Assembly (NCBI GenBank): GCA_028275345.1
Contig: JAPWUV010000008.1
Location: forward strand, 1 to 64,000
Length of the DNA stretch: 64,000 bases
Direction: 5' to 3'
Origin: a bacterium
GTDB lineage: Bacteria > Zhuqueibacterota > Zhuqueibacteria > Oleimicrobiales > Geothermoviventaceae
Part shown: piece by piece, positions 1-8,204 of the stretch
Layout: each line of letters starts with the position of its first letter
Position numbering within the stretch: position 1 is the first letter of the stretch
Translations under genes and position numbers: made by a program
Notes under the pieces: model-generated
Databases searched by the model: none
Seen by the model: the letters and a program-made list of their open reading frames with translations, nothing else
Told to the model about the DNA's origin: nothing

Positions 1-2
1 AG

Positions 3-1943
3 CGTTCAAGAGATCTCGGCCAGAACTGGACCCACTACGTTCGGATTGCTGGGCATTCGTTGCGAAAGGACAACATTGATGAGATCATACAAAGCGCCTC
101 TGAGACGTACGTTTATGGCATCGAAACGGATAACAGTCTGACGGGAATCTACGAGAGCTTCTTGGATCCGAGAGAGAAATTGGAGGCCATGAGAATAATG
201 GCGGAAAAGGCTCATGCTGTTGGAAATAAAGTTTTCATTTACACTGAGGGATTGGAGATCATCACTCCGAACGCTGACCAGAAAGAGCACACTTTTTTCA
301 AGGATCATCCCGACTGGGCACAGCGCGACATCGGCGGCCGCCCGGCGGTTTTTGGGGGCGGAACTGCCTTTTGGATCAGAGAGGGGGATGAGGATGTATG
401 GATTTCCCCTTATGCATCGGAGTGGCGGAAGATATACATGGAACGAATCCGCCAGATAGCCGCTACCGGTATGGACGGTGTTTTCGTGGATATCCCCTAT
501 TGGATGACGCACTTTCGCGGGTGGGAAGACACCTGGGCCAGCTTTGACGACTACACGGTGGCCGCATTCGAGAAAGCTACGAATCTCAACGCGAGAACGG
601 ATTTGAGGTTGGGAGATTTCAGCGATCCGAACTTTGTGAAGTGGGTGGATTTCCGTATCCAGGCTTTGACTGACTTTATGAAAGAGGTGGCAGAGAACGG
701 GCGTTCCGTGAACCCTAACTTTGTGATCATCGCAGAGATTTATCCGGGCATTGAGGAAGCTGCTGTGCGCGTCGGTGCCGATGTATACGAGCTGTATCAG
801 GTAGTGGATGTAATTGCGCACGAATACAATCCCGGAGGCAAATCCGCAGACCGTGATCCAACGGATTGGTTTGCCTTTATGACTGGGATGTATTCCTTCC
901 GGGCCTTTGCCGATGGAAAGGCTTCCTGGATGCTGACCTATTCGTGGGAAGGTCACGAGAACATCAGCCCGGCCGATGCAATGGAGAATTTGATGATGTC
1001 GCAGGTGATGGCGGGCGCCAATTGCTGGGATGCTGCCAACCACGTGATGTCCGGTTCCAATGATTACGAAGCTCGCAAGCGCATCTTCAAGTGGATCGCC
1101 GAACACGAAAGGACTTTTTATCGACCGCGCCAACCGATGAAACCGATCGGTGTGTATTTCTCTCCGAAGACGAGGAATTACTTCGTCGATCAGTTTATTC
1201 CCTCCTACAGGGGAGTGATGTATTTGCTGCAGCAGTCCCACCTGGAGTTTCAGGTCGTGACGCCCCGGACCTTGCGCAAGTTTCAGGGGCCGATCCTGGT
1301 CTTGCCGGACGTGAGGTGCCTTGCTGATTCGGAGCTGGTGCTCTTACGGAGGTTTTTGGAATCAGGCAGGGCGCTATATGTGACTGGGGAGACGGGTGCT
1401 TGTGATGAGCAGCGACAGCGCCGAAGCAGGAATCCGCTGCACGAGCTTCTCGGAATTGACAATGCGGAGCTTCCGGCGAAATCCGTCTCAGGTAAAAGGT
1501 TTATCTACGAACCGGAATGCATCGGTCGCAGGTACTACGAAGCCGTTCAGCAGGAGTTCGATGATTGCGCATACCGGGGCGAATACTGCGAAGCGCGATT
1601 TGAGAGGATTCGGCGAGACTTTGTCGACAGGCTGATTCGCGATTTGCAGTATGAGGGCGCCGTGCAGGTGAGCGCCTCTCCTTTCTTGTCGACCCAGATT
1701 GCGCTCGTGGACGGAAAGCCGCACGTTTTCCTGGCCAATTTCAAAGGGTTGAAAGGGAAAGAAAACGCGAATCAGTTGCCGGAACGAGAGGTGGCTATCG
1801 CGTTCACAGCATCGAAGAATCATAAGGTCTACACGCTGGATTTCTTGGGTGAACCTGTGGAAATTCCGGCCATATGGAAAGAAGGCCGGTTACATTGTGT
1901 CATTCCGGAAATTGGAAGGGGGATGGTGGTGTGGGCAGAGTGA
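3..1943 (+). CDS. Putative glycoside hydrolase-like TIM-barrel protein, 5'-truncated by window edge
   Basis: The reading frame is open from base 3 without a stop, and the residues before the first possible start (TTG at 60) look coding (NWTHYVRIAGHSLRKDN), so the true N-terminus lies before the window. The first ~340 residues resemble the TIM-barrel of uncharacterised glycosidases: a 'GMDGVFVDIPYW' strand/active-site-like segment and a later 'FVIIAEIYPG' strand. A following ~100-residue region (IGVYFSP..., ILVLPDVRCLADSE, LESGRALYVTGETG) resembles the GATase-like beta-galactosidase trimerisation domain. Substrate is unknown. The gene at 4672-6828 has the same architecture and similar motifs (GIDGCYVDWTHI), so the two look like distant paralogues. 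Base composition is less GC-rich than in genes beyond 8 kb. Family assignment is by motif recognition only; the enzymatic role is inferred. Confidence 0.8.
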   Translation, partial: RSRDLGQNWTHYVRIAGHSLRKDNIDEIIQSASETYVYGIETDNSLTGIYESFLDPREKLEAMRIMAEKAHAVGNKVFIYTEGLEIITPNADQKEHTFFKDHPDWAQRDIGGRPAVFGGGTAFWIREGDEDVWISPYASEWRKIYMERIRQIAATGMDGVFVDIPYWMTHFRGWEDTWASFDDYTVAAFEKATNLNARTDLRLGDFSDPNFVKWVDFRIQALTDFMKEVAENGRSVNPNFVIIAEIYPGIEEAAVRVGADVYELYQVVDVIAHEYNPGGKSADRDPTDWFAFMTGMYSFRAFADGKASWMLTYSWEGHENISPADAMENLMMSQVMAGANCWDAANHVMSGSNDYEARKRIFKWIAEHERTFYRPRQPMKPIGVYFSPKTRNYFVDQFIPSYRGVMYLLQQSHLEFQVVTPRTLRKFQGPILVLPDVRCLADSELVLLRRFLESGRALYVTGETGACDEQRQRRSRNPLHELLGIDNAELPAKSVSGKRFIYEPECIGRRYYEAVQQEFDDCAYRGEYCEARFERIRRDFVDRLIRDLQYEGAVQVSASPFLSTQIALVDGKPHVFLANFKGLKGKENANQLPEREVAIAFTASKNHKVYTLDFLGEPVEIPAIWKEGRLHCVIPEIGRGMVVWAE

Positions 1944-2255
1944 TTTTTACGTTTCGACTGAGACGATGCAATACGACTCGGTCGACGACGAATGTGCGAA
2001 GGTGAACGATTGTTCTGAGACGGTTTCTGCAGCTTTCCCTTCGAGCTGAGGGGGGACGGCTGCTGCCTCAATAGGCAGACGAAGATGGAGATGGAGTGAG
2101 CGATCTGGAGGCACGAGGCAAGGCCGGGGGAGGGGTGCTGGAATGGACGCTGAGCCTTGTCACCTGATCCGGGTCCGGTTGTGACCAGTCGAGCTGGGTT
2201 GTTTTGGCTTACTTCCGTCGGGGACTGACTTCCGAAACTTGTGCAGGTGCGTGCG
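1944..2255. other. Intergenic stretch without recognisable gene
   Basis: About 310 bases between two same-strand genes. I see no convincing coding frame, terminator hairpin with a T-run, or clear sigma-70 promoter. A 'ctgaga' near 2013 and 'cctgatccgg' near 2162 recall TPP-riboswitch strings, but their spacing and flanks do not fit. Confidence 0.4.
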
Positions 2256-3323
2256 ATGCCGAAGTGGAACGTGGGCTCAGTGTTGTTGCTGGTGGTACTG
2301 TCGTGGAGCCGTGTTTCTCATGCGAGCGAATCGTTCCGAAATCCCCGGGTGGGGATTGTCATCAGCAAGGCCAGTTTCGAGCGGCGCTGGGGCGTGACTC
2401 AAATGGCGGCGCACGGGTGGGCGGCGGTAGCCAATCTGGCAGGGATCCCCTACGAGTGCCTTTTCCTCGAAGAGCTTCCCCGAGCCGATCTGTCGCGCTT
2501 GCAGTCGCTGGTCCTCGCTCAGTGCAGCTACGTGGCCGATTCGGTCTACGACAAGGTAGCGGCGAGCCTGGAAAGATATCTGGCCCAAAGGGGTAGCCTG
2601 ATCGTTGACGGCCCTTTCGCCGTCTGGAACGCTGAGGCGGAAGAACGTGATCACGCTGCAGTGGACAGGTTGCTGGGTATCCGCCATGCCGGATTCCAGG
2701 GGAATTCCAGTTTCCGCATTCGAGTGAAGAGCGCGCATCACTTCATTACCCGAGTCTGGGAGAACGGGCAATTCTTGACCCAACACTTGGTGAATGGGCT
2801 GAACATCCTGGCGCCGGCGGAAGATGGTGACACCTTGCTGGTCAGCTCCGGCGAACAACGAAGCTACCCTTTTCTGTCTGCCGCGGCCTTTCGGGACGGC
2901 GGACGTTTGGTTCTGATCAGCGATTTCAGCACCTGGGCCGGTGCGGCTTCCTTCTTCCGCAACAGGCAGCCGCAGGTCTTCTATCCGAATCAGCTTTTCA
3001 ACGTGATGGTGAGGGCGTTGTACTGGGCCATTTACGGGGACTTGTCCGTGCCTTTCCCTGCGCCGCAGCTGTCCAATGCTGCTCTGACCGCAATCATTCG
3101 CCTGGACGCCGACGCAAGTGCTAACCTCGACGCGCAGATTCGTACGATCAACTATCTAATCAGGGTCGCTCGGGAGAGCGGTGTGGTGCCGGTGTATGGC
3201 TGGGTCTCGAGCGGAGCCACCAAAGCCGGATGGCAGGATTTGGCCCCTTTGGCCTACCAACTGGAGGCGGTGGGGGGGAGATCGGTACGCATAGTCGCTT
3301 TCACCGTATCGATCAGGAGATGA
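2256..3323 (+). CDS. Secreted GATase-like/polysaccharide-deacetylase-like protein, N-terminal part (frameshifted)
   Basis: ATG at 2256 opens a typical signal peptide (KWNVGSVLLLVVLSWSRVSHA); GTG codons at 2241 and 2247 in the same frame are alternatives. Residues ~25-140 look like the GATase-like domain of beta-galactosidase-type proteins (VGIVISK..., SLVLAQCSYV, RGSLIVDGPFAVW). Near residue 283, 'IIRLDADAS' starts a polysaccharide-deacetylase-like (NodB-fold) segment. The frame leaves homologous sequence at the seven-G run at 3272-3278: upstream it reads LEAVGG and then a nonsense tail (RSVRIVAF...). The continuation, GEIGTHSRFH, lies in the -1 frame and is carried by the overlapping downstream frame. 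One extra G would restore a single protein of about 780 residues. This may be a sequencing or assembly error, a real mutation, or slippage. Confidence 0.75.
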   Translation: MPKWNVGSVLLLVVLSWSRVSHASESFRNPRVGIVISKASFERRWGVTQMAAHGWAAVANLAGIPYECLFLEELPRADLSRLQSLVLAQCSYVADSVYDKVAASLERYLAQRGSLIVDGPFAVWNAEAEERDHAAVDRLLGIRHAGFQGNSSFRIRVKSAHHFITRVWENGQFLTQHLVNGLNILAPAEDGDTLLVSSGEQRSYPFLSAAAFRDGGRLVLISDFSTWAGAASFFRNRQPQVFYPNQLFNVMVRALYWAIYGDLSVPFPAPQLSNAALTAIIRLDADASANLDAQIRTINYLIRVARESGVVPVYGWVSSGATKAGWQDLAPLAYQLEAVGGRSVRIVAFTVSIRR

Positions 3324-4606
3324 ACGAAGAGCGGTGGAAAGAAGAATTGGACGAATCGGTTCGGGAAATTGAGTTCAATACTGCTGACTATGGGTATCCC
3401 ATTGGGAAGGTGATGTGGTTTATCAATCCGGGGAATACCATTCCAATGGACGATTACGAGCAGATTGCCCGCCGGTTCTCGTTCTACATGACCCACGGTT
3501 TTGAGGAGGACATGCCTTTGGGTTACGGAAATCTGACCTGGTTCGCAGGGCCTTACAAGGATTTTGTTGTGGTGGAGAACTCGCCTTCGCCGGATTACCA
3601 ATGGTTTTACGACCCAACGTGGAGTTATACAACCCAGCAAATCACTGCTTATCAGGAGGCTATTTTCGACCACATGTATCGAAACATTGGGATGGGCGTT
3701 CTTTACAACCAGATGTGGCACGACTATTCGATCATTTCCATGCCGCAGCGCGGAAAGGAGCGCATCATCAATGAAAGCAATCTCGCCATGTACGATGCCA
3801 TGAAGGCCCGCTTCGCCACCAGCGATATCTACTGTCCAACCCCAGAGGATTTGATGCAAAAACTGCGTATTCTCGCGCAGTGGGATTACCGCTGGGAAAG
3901 CGATGGGGAGACGGTCGATCTACTCCTTAACTTTGGTAGATGTCATTTGGATAGCCTTTTTCATTACGCCGGTGGAATGGGTGTGCGCATGGAAAACACG
4001 AGGCTCTTCATAAGAGAGGTTCAAATCAATGGGCGAAATCATGCGGCATACTCAGATCGAGTTGTGATTCTTCCGAATCTTGAGAGGGGAGAAAACCACA
4101 TCCGCATTAGGCTATCGGATAAACCGTCAACCCAGCCTCGATTGACCTATGTGTCGAAACGAATTTCGCGTGTGGTGCAACGAGGAGAACAGATCGAGTT
4201 CAGTGTTTTGACTCGGAGTCGGGCTCGCTTCGCGTTCTATTCGCCCTGTCCGGCGGTGATTCGTAACGCAGATGGACAGGAATGGAATCGCAAGGGAGAT
4301 GGGATTCTGCGAGGGTACGTCGATTCCGACCGCGCGTTGATCTTTCAGCCCTTGGGAGATGAGGAATTTGTCCTGCTGCGTTGTGGTTTCACGCTGAAGG
4401 ACATAACGAGGGCCCGAGGAGCGGTGTGTTTGCAATTAGCGGTTCATGACTCGGAGAATGCGGAACTGGCTTTCCGGACCAGTAAGAAGGTACGTGAGAT
4501 TCGCTGGGGCTCTCGTCCGCTTCAGTGGCGAATGCGGGGAGGCTCGGTTGTGGTGAGCGGGGCCGGATTGAAGGGGGAGGGCGAGATGGTGATTCAGTTG
4601 CAGTAG
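3230..4606 (+). CDS. Polysaccharide-deacetylase-like protein, C-terminal part (frameshifted)
   Basis: This frame continues the protein begun at 2256. Coding similarity starts at 'GEIGTHSRFH' (about 3275), a NodB-like metal-site segment with two histidines; the residues encoded between 3230 and 3274 are probably not translated. The following ~230 residues (IGKVMWFINPGN, RRFSFYMTHG, MWHDYSIISMPQRG) look like the rest of a deacetylase-like barrel. The last ~180 residues resemble a beta-sandwich. On its own the piece has no signal peptide and no convincing ribosome-binding site, which supports one split gene rather than two genes. It ends 66 bases before the next gene's preferred start. The substrate is unknown, and the deacetylase relationship rests on the RLDAD and GTHSRFH motifs, now on opposite sides of the frameshift. 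Confidence 0.7.
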   Translation: MAGFGPFGLPTGGGGGEIGTHSRFHRIDQEMNEERWKEELDESVREIEFNTADYGYPIGKVMWFINPGNTIPMDDYEQIARRFSFYMTHGFEEDMPLGYGNLTWFAGPYKDFVVVENSPSPDYQWFYDPTWSYTTQQITAYQEAIFDHMYRNIGMGVLYNQMWHDYSIISMPQRGKERIINESNLAMYDAMKARFATSDIYCPTPEDLMQKLRILAQWDYRWESDGETVDLLLNFGRCHLDSLFHYAGGMGVRMENTRLFIREVQINGRNHAAYSDRVVILPNLERGENHIRIRLSDKPSTQPRLTYVSKRISRVVQRGEQIEFSVLTRSRARFAFYSPCPAVIRNADGQEWNRKGDGILRGYVDSDRALIFQPLGDEEFVLLRCGFTLKDITRARGAVCLQLAVHDSENAELAFRTSKKVREIRWGSRPLQWRMRGGSVVVSGAGLKGEGEMVIQLQ

Positions 4607-4671
4607 CGTACGCCAGCGTACTGAGTGAGGCGGCTAAACAGTTCACGAACCGAGAGATCGGGGAGGCGCTC

Positions 4672-6828
4672 ATGAGAGCCACGATGCGGTTGCCGGTTGC
4701 GATGGTTGCCCTGCTCCTGCTTGTGACGTGTCAAAGAGAGAAGGAATGGCGTCCGGTGGTGGACTGGGGCCATTGGCGGTTGGGCCAAAAGGCGGATCTG
4801 GAGTTTTTGCAGCAGAACCAGATGACGGTCACTTTCGGGAGCGGAGCCCCCAATTTTGAGACGGCAACTCGTGCGGAATTCGGAGAGAAAATGAAAGAAG
4901 CACGCAACTTCAACGACAGCTACCACCAGAAAGGATATATTGTGCTACGGTATCTCTCCACCTCACTCACGGGGGAAACCGCCACGAACAAGGATGAGCC
5001 GCGCAAAGATCAGATTGACTTCTTGCGATTTTATCGCGAGCGGTGGGACGATTTTGCCGATTTGCTTGGCCCTCGACCGGAGGCCGACCCCACTACATGG
5101 ATCACCGTACGTCCGGATGGCAGTTTTCCTTACTATCGTTACGCGCCATATGGGCAAGAGACCACGGGGAGATTTGAAACCTGGGGTTGTCCCGACAATC
5201 CCGACTACGTGCGGGTCATGAAGGCGAAGGTTCGCGCGCAGGCGGCTACGGGGATCGATGGCTGTTACGTTGACTGGACCCACATTCCGGGCGGAACATG
5301 CTACTGTGATTACACGCGAGCGAATTTCATCAAATACCTGAAGGAACACTTGCCCGCAGAAATTGCGCAGAAGAAGTACGGTACTGATGACTATGATAGT
5401 ATCGAATTGCCTCGGAAACGTGGTGACAAGTTTTGGATGGAATGGCTTACGTTTCGCTGCCGGAGGGTAGCCGAGTTTCATCGCGAGTTGCGTCAGACAG
5501 CCCGAGAGGTCAATCCCCATTTCCTGATCTCGGGGAACGTCTTCGGTGGTTTCGGCTACGGTCCCATCGCTTACGATGCCGCCGGGAACATGGAGATGTT
5601 GGGTGCGGAAGGATACGATGACTTCCTTTACTCCGAGATCCAGGAATTTCTGGACAGTGCCCCACGAAAAGACGAGAACGGCAACAAAATCACCAACAGC
5701 CCGGCATTGAAATTTCTAACTGCCGCTTCCCATGGCAAACCAGTGATCGTCTACGCCACCGAAATTACCCCGCCGATCTTTCCGAACCCTACCGAAAAGT
5801 GTTTAAGCGCGATGGCGCAAATCAACATCGCCGAAGCCGTAGCCAATCACTGCATCTTCCGGGAGAAGCGGCAGACTCCGCCCGGTGCTACCGCCATGTA
5901 TCGATTCCTGAGTTCGAATGAGCAGTACTTGCTGGGGGCTCAGTTACGAGCCAACGTCGCCGTCGTGGCCTCGTTGAGTCAGTTCTTGGCGGATGAGCTC
6001 AGCTTTGCTTTCTCCGCATCGCGAGTGCTGGCCGATCGCGGTATTGCTCATGTGCTCATCGTGGAAGATGACCTAATGAAGGGAGATCTTTCGCAGTATG
6101 ATCTGATCTGGCTACCTTACCTGCCACTGCTCAGTCGTGAGACGCAGCAAGCGTTACAGCGTTATGTGGAGAATGGTGGAATCTTGTTCATCCTCGGTGA
6201 ATGCGGAAAGAAGGACCAGTTCAACTTGCCGCAGCGTCCCTTGTTAGTGCGGATGCTGGGCGCGGAAGAATACCCCGTGCAAGGGGCGGAGAAAACGGCG
6301 GGGCGCGGGAAGGTCTTGTTCCAACCGCTTCCCATCCCGGAGCACCGATACCTAATCCCGGCCAAAGCCAAATCGGAATTCACCACCTTCGGCCCGTCCA
6401 TGGCGGATGTTTTCCCTGACATTCCGGAGGGGTACACGCGGAATCGCATGCACCCGGAGTTACGCGCCATTCTGGACCAGGCAGTAGATGGCATCATCCA
6501 AGTTCTGGGGAGCCGGCTCACACGGATTACCAGTCAGCATCCCTTTGTGGAAATGACTCGCATGGAAAACAGGAAGGGAAATCTTGTCCTGATCCACTTG
6601 GTGAACTACGATGTCACGGTAGATGGCGAAATCACGCCTGCGGAGAATCTGTCGGTTCAGATCCTTCTGCCGCGAGGCGCCGAAGTCCGATCGGTACGAT
6701 ATTGCGGTGATCTATCGCAGCTCGAATCCGTGCCTTATGAGTTGACGAGGGAGACAAATGCCAGCTTACTTACAGTGAAGATGGGACAGTTGCAGATTTA
6801 CGGTTTGATGGTGGTAGAACTGAGATAA
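4672..6828 (+). CDS. Putative glycoside hydrolase-like lipoprotein (TIM barrel plus GATase-like domain)
   Basis: I place the start at ATG 4672, preceded by 'ggggaggcg', because it yields a lipoprotein signal (MRATMRLPVAMVALLLLVTC) with the lipobox cysteine at residue 20. The upstream in-frame extension looks non-coding. The mature 718-residue protein has a TIM-barrel-like part with 'GIDGCYVDWTHI' near residue 195 and 'VNPHFLISGNVFGG' later, then a GATase-like part (DLIWLPYLPLLSRETQQAL, NGGILFILGECG) and a C-terminal beta region (NLVLIHLVNYDV). The domain order matches the gene at the window's left edge and beta-galactosidase trimerisation-domain proteins. It probably acts in the periplasm or at the outer membrane on a plant- or algal-type glycan. 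This is inference; the exact family and substrate are not recognisable by eye. Confidence 0.8.
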   Translation: MRATMRLPVAMVALLLLVTCQREKEWRPVVDWGHWRLGQKADLEFLQQNQMTVTFGSGAPNFETATRAEFGEKMKEARNFNDSYHQKGYIVLRYLSTSLTGETATNKDEPRKDQIDFLRFYRERWDDFADLLGPRPEADPTTWITVRPDGSFPYYRYAPYGQETTGRFETWGCPDNPDYVRVMKAKVRAQAATGIDGCYVDWTHIPGGTCYCDYTRANFIKYLKEHLPAEIAQKKYGTDDYDSIELPRKRGDKFWMEWLTFRCRRVAEFHRELRQTAREVNPHFLISGNVFGGFGYGPIAYDAAGNMEMLGAEGYDDFLYSEIQEFLDSAPRKDENGNKITNSPALKFLTAASHGKPVIVYATEITPPIFPNPTEKCLSAMAQINIAEAVANHCIFREKRQTPPGATAMYRFLSSNEQYLLGAQLRANVAVVASLSQFLADELSFAFSASRVLADRGIAHVLIVEDDLMKGDLSQYDLIWLPYLPLLSRETQQALQRYVENGGILFILGECGKKDQFNLPQRPLLVRMLGAEEYPVQGAEKTAGRGKVLFQPLPIPEHRYLIPAKAKSEFTTFGPSMADVFPDIPEGYTRNRMHPELRAILDQAVDGIIQVLGSRLTRITSQHPFVEMTRMENRKGNLVLIHLVNYDVTVDGEITPAENLSVQILLPRGAEVRSVRYCGDLSQLESVPYELTRETNASLLTVKMGQLQIYGLMVVELR

Positions 6829-6839
6829 CGGGTGGCGAT

Positions 6840-8204
6840 GTGACGCGGCAACTGCGCGCGTTCGTCTTGGCGGTAGAGGTTGTGGCGATTGCGGGTTCCA
6901 ATTGCACGAAGAAGACCGCTACGGGACCGCAGTTCGAGGAGACCGTCTTAGAGGAAATCGATGACGTTTTGCCCAATCCTTTCAAAGGCTTCGTCACTTG
7001 GGTGGGGGATGAAAACCCGATATACGACACCAAATTGCAATACAGGACATATGAATGGCGAGACATAGAGCCTGAACCGGGAGTGATCGACTGGACCGAG
7101 TTTGAGAGGGGGTGGGGTGACATCGCTCTCACGGGGCGGCGGGTTGGGTTTCGGATTTCCGCCTGCACTCCGGGAAGCGGCAATCCGTACGATATCCCGG
7201 AATGGCTGGTCCAAGAGGGGGTTGCCCTGCGTCCCTATTCCGTTGATGGGCATGAGGGTTTGGCGCCAGATTGGGATGATCCCCGCTTTCTCGAGGCGCA
7301 CCGCAGGCTAATCATGGCACTGGGGGCCCGTTATGATCGGGATGACAGGGTGGCCTGGATCGACGTCGGTTCGTACGGCTTTTGGGGGGAGTGGCACGTC
7401 TGGCGCAACGAGGCCCTGGCAGCGACCCAAGCCACGAAACAGGCGATCCTTGAGGTCTACTTCGAGGCCTTTCCGACCAAGCCGAAGGTGATCGCCTTCG
7501 ATGATCCTTTCGCCGTGAAATGGGTGACCTCCCGTGGCGGGGGCATCCGCAATGACTGCCTGGGGACGGAGGAAGAAAACAACTGGTATCTTTATGCTCT
7601 GAGTCAGGTCGACCCGGGACTGAATGACCAGGTTTGGAAGCGCGCGTTCATCACGGGCGAATTCTGCGGGGGATATCGGGGCGCAATGGAGGGCACACTG
7701 GAGCGATTCGAGTTGAACTACAAGTTCATCCAGCAGACGCATTGGTCATTCCTTGGTCCAGCCGGGGGTGACCTTCGACCGCTCAGCGAGGAGCACCGAC
7801 GCAATCTGGACAAGCTCCATAAAACCTTGGGTTACCGCTTCGTATTGCGGCAGGCACGATACAGCCGGAGCGTCAAACGCGGGGGAAGACTCGACATCAC
7901 CCTTGTGGTGGACAACAAGGGGGTGGCGCCCTTTTACTTCCCGTGGCCGCTCGTCGTGTACCTGACCGACTCGCAAGGGGAAGTTGCCCTGCAGCGGGAA
8001 ACCAGCATGGACATCCGGCAGTGGATCCCGGGCAGGCATGTTGCCAGCGACAAAATCGAAATCCCAGAGAACCTTTCTCCCGGCGGCTACGACATCCGGA
8101 TCGCCATTCATGACCCTGCGAAAGGGAAACCGGGTATCCTCTTTGCCAATGCCGGTCGCGACCAGCACGACCGGTATGTGGTTGGGAGGGTGCGAGTGGA
8201 ATAG
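6840..8204 (+). CDS. DUF4832-type putative secreted glycosidase
   Basis: A GTG start at 6840 lies 11 bases after the previous stop, so the two genes are probably co-transcribed. The short N-terminus (LRAFVLAVEVVAIAGSNC) may be a weak lipoprotein signal. The barrel-like part shows 'NPFKGFVTW', 'YRTYEWRDIEPEPGVIDW', 'WIDVGSYGFWGEWH' and 'KVIAFDDPF', typical of DUF4874/DUF4832 proteins found in polysaccharide-utilisation regions. The C-terminal third (VVDNKGVAPFYFPWPL, LSPGGYDIRIAIHDP) is the DUF4832 beta-sandwich. The E in 'FWGEWH' is a plausible catalytic residue, but the family's chemistry is not known to me. No convincing terminator follows. Confidence 0.8.
   Translation: MTRQLRAFVLAVEVVAIAGSNCTKKTATGPQFEETVLEEIDDVLPNPFKGFVTWVGDENPIYDTKLQYRTYEWRDIEPEPGVIDWTEFERGWGDIALTGRRVGFRISACTPGSGNPYDIPEWLVQEGVALRPYSVDGHEGLAPDWDDPRFLEAHRRLIMALGARYDRDDRVAWIDVGSYGFWGEWHVWRNEALAATQATKQAILEVYFEAFPTKPKVIAFDDPFAVKWVTSRGGGIRNDCLGTEEENNWYLYALSQVDPGLNDQVWKRAFITGEFCGGYRGAMEGTLERFELNYKFIQQTHWSFLGPAGGDLRPLSEEHRRNLDKLHKTLGYRFVLRQARYSRSVKRGGRLDITLVVDNKGVAPFYFPWPLVVYLTDSQGEVALQRETSMDIRQWIPGRHVASDKIEIPENLSPGGYDIRIAIHDPAKGKPGILFANAGRDQHDRYVVGRVRVE

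Noticed and set aside
2010-2180. CTGAGA and CCTGATCCGG strings resembling a TPP riboswitch
   Set aside because: They are about 150 bases apart without a P3 extension that fits, the flanks do not match, and no thiamine gene follows.
3272-3278. Programmed -1 ribosomal frameshift as the explanation for the split deacetylase-like gene
   Set aside because: No stimulatory hairpin or pseudoknot is obvious just downstream, and a seven-G run is an error-prone site. It remains possible, but is not the simplest reading.
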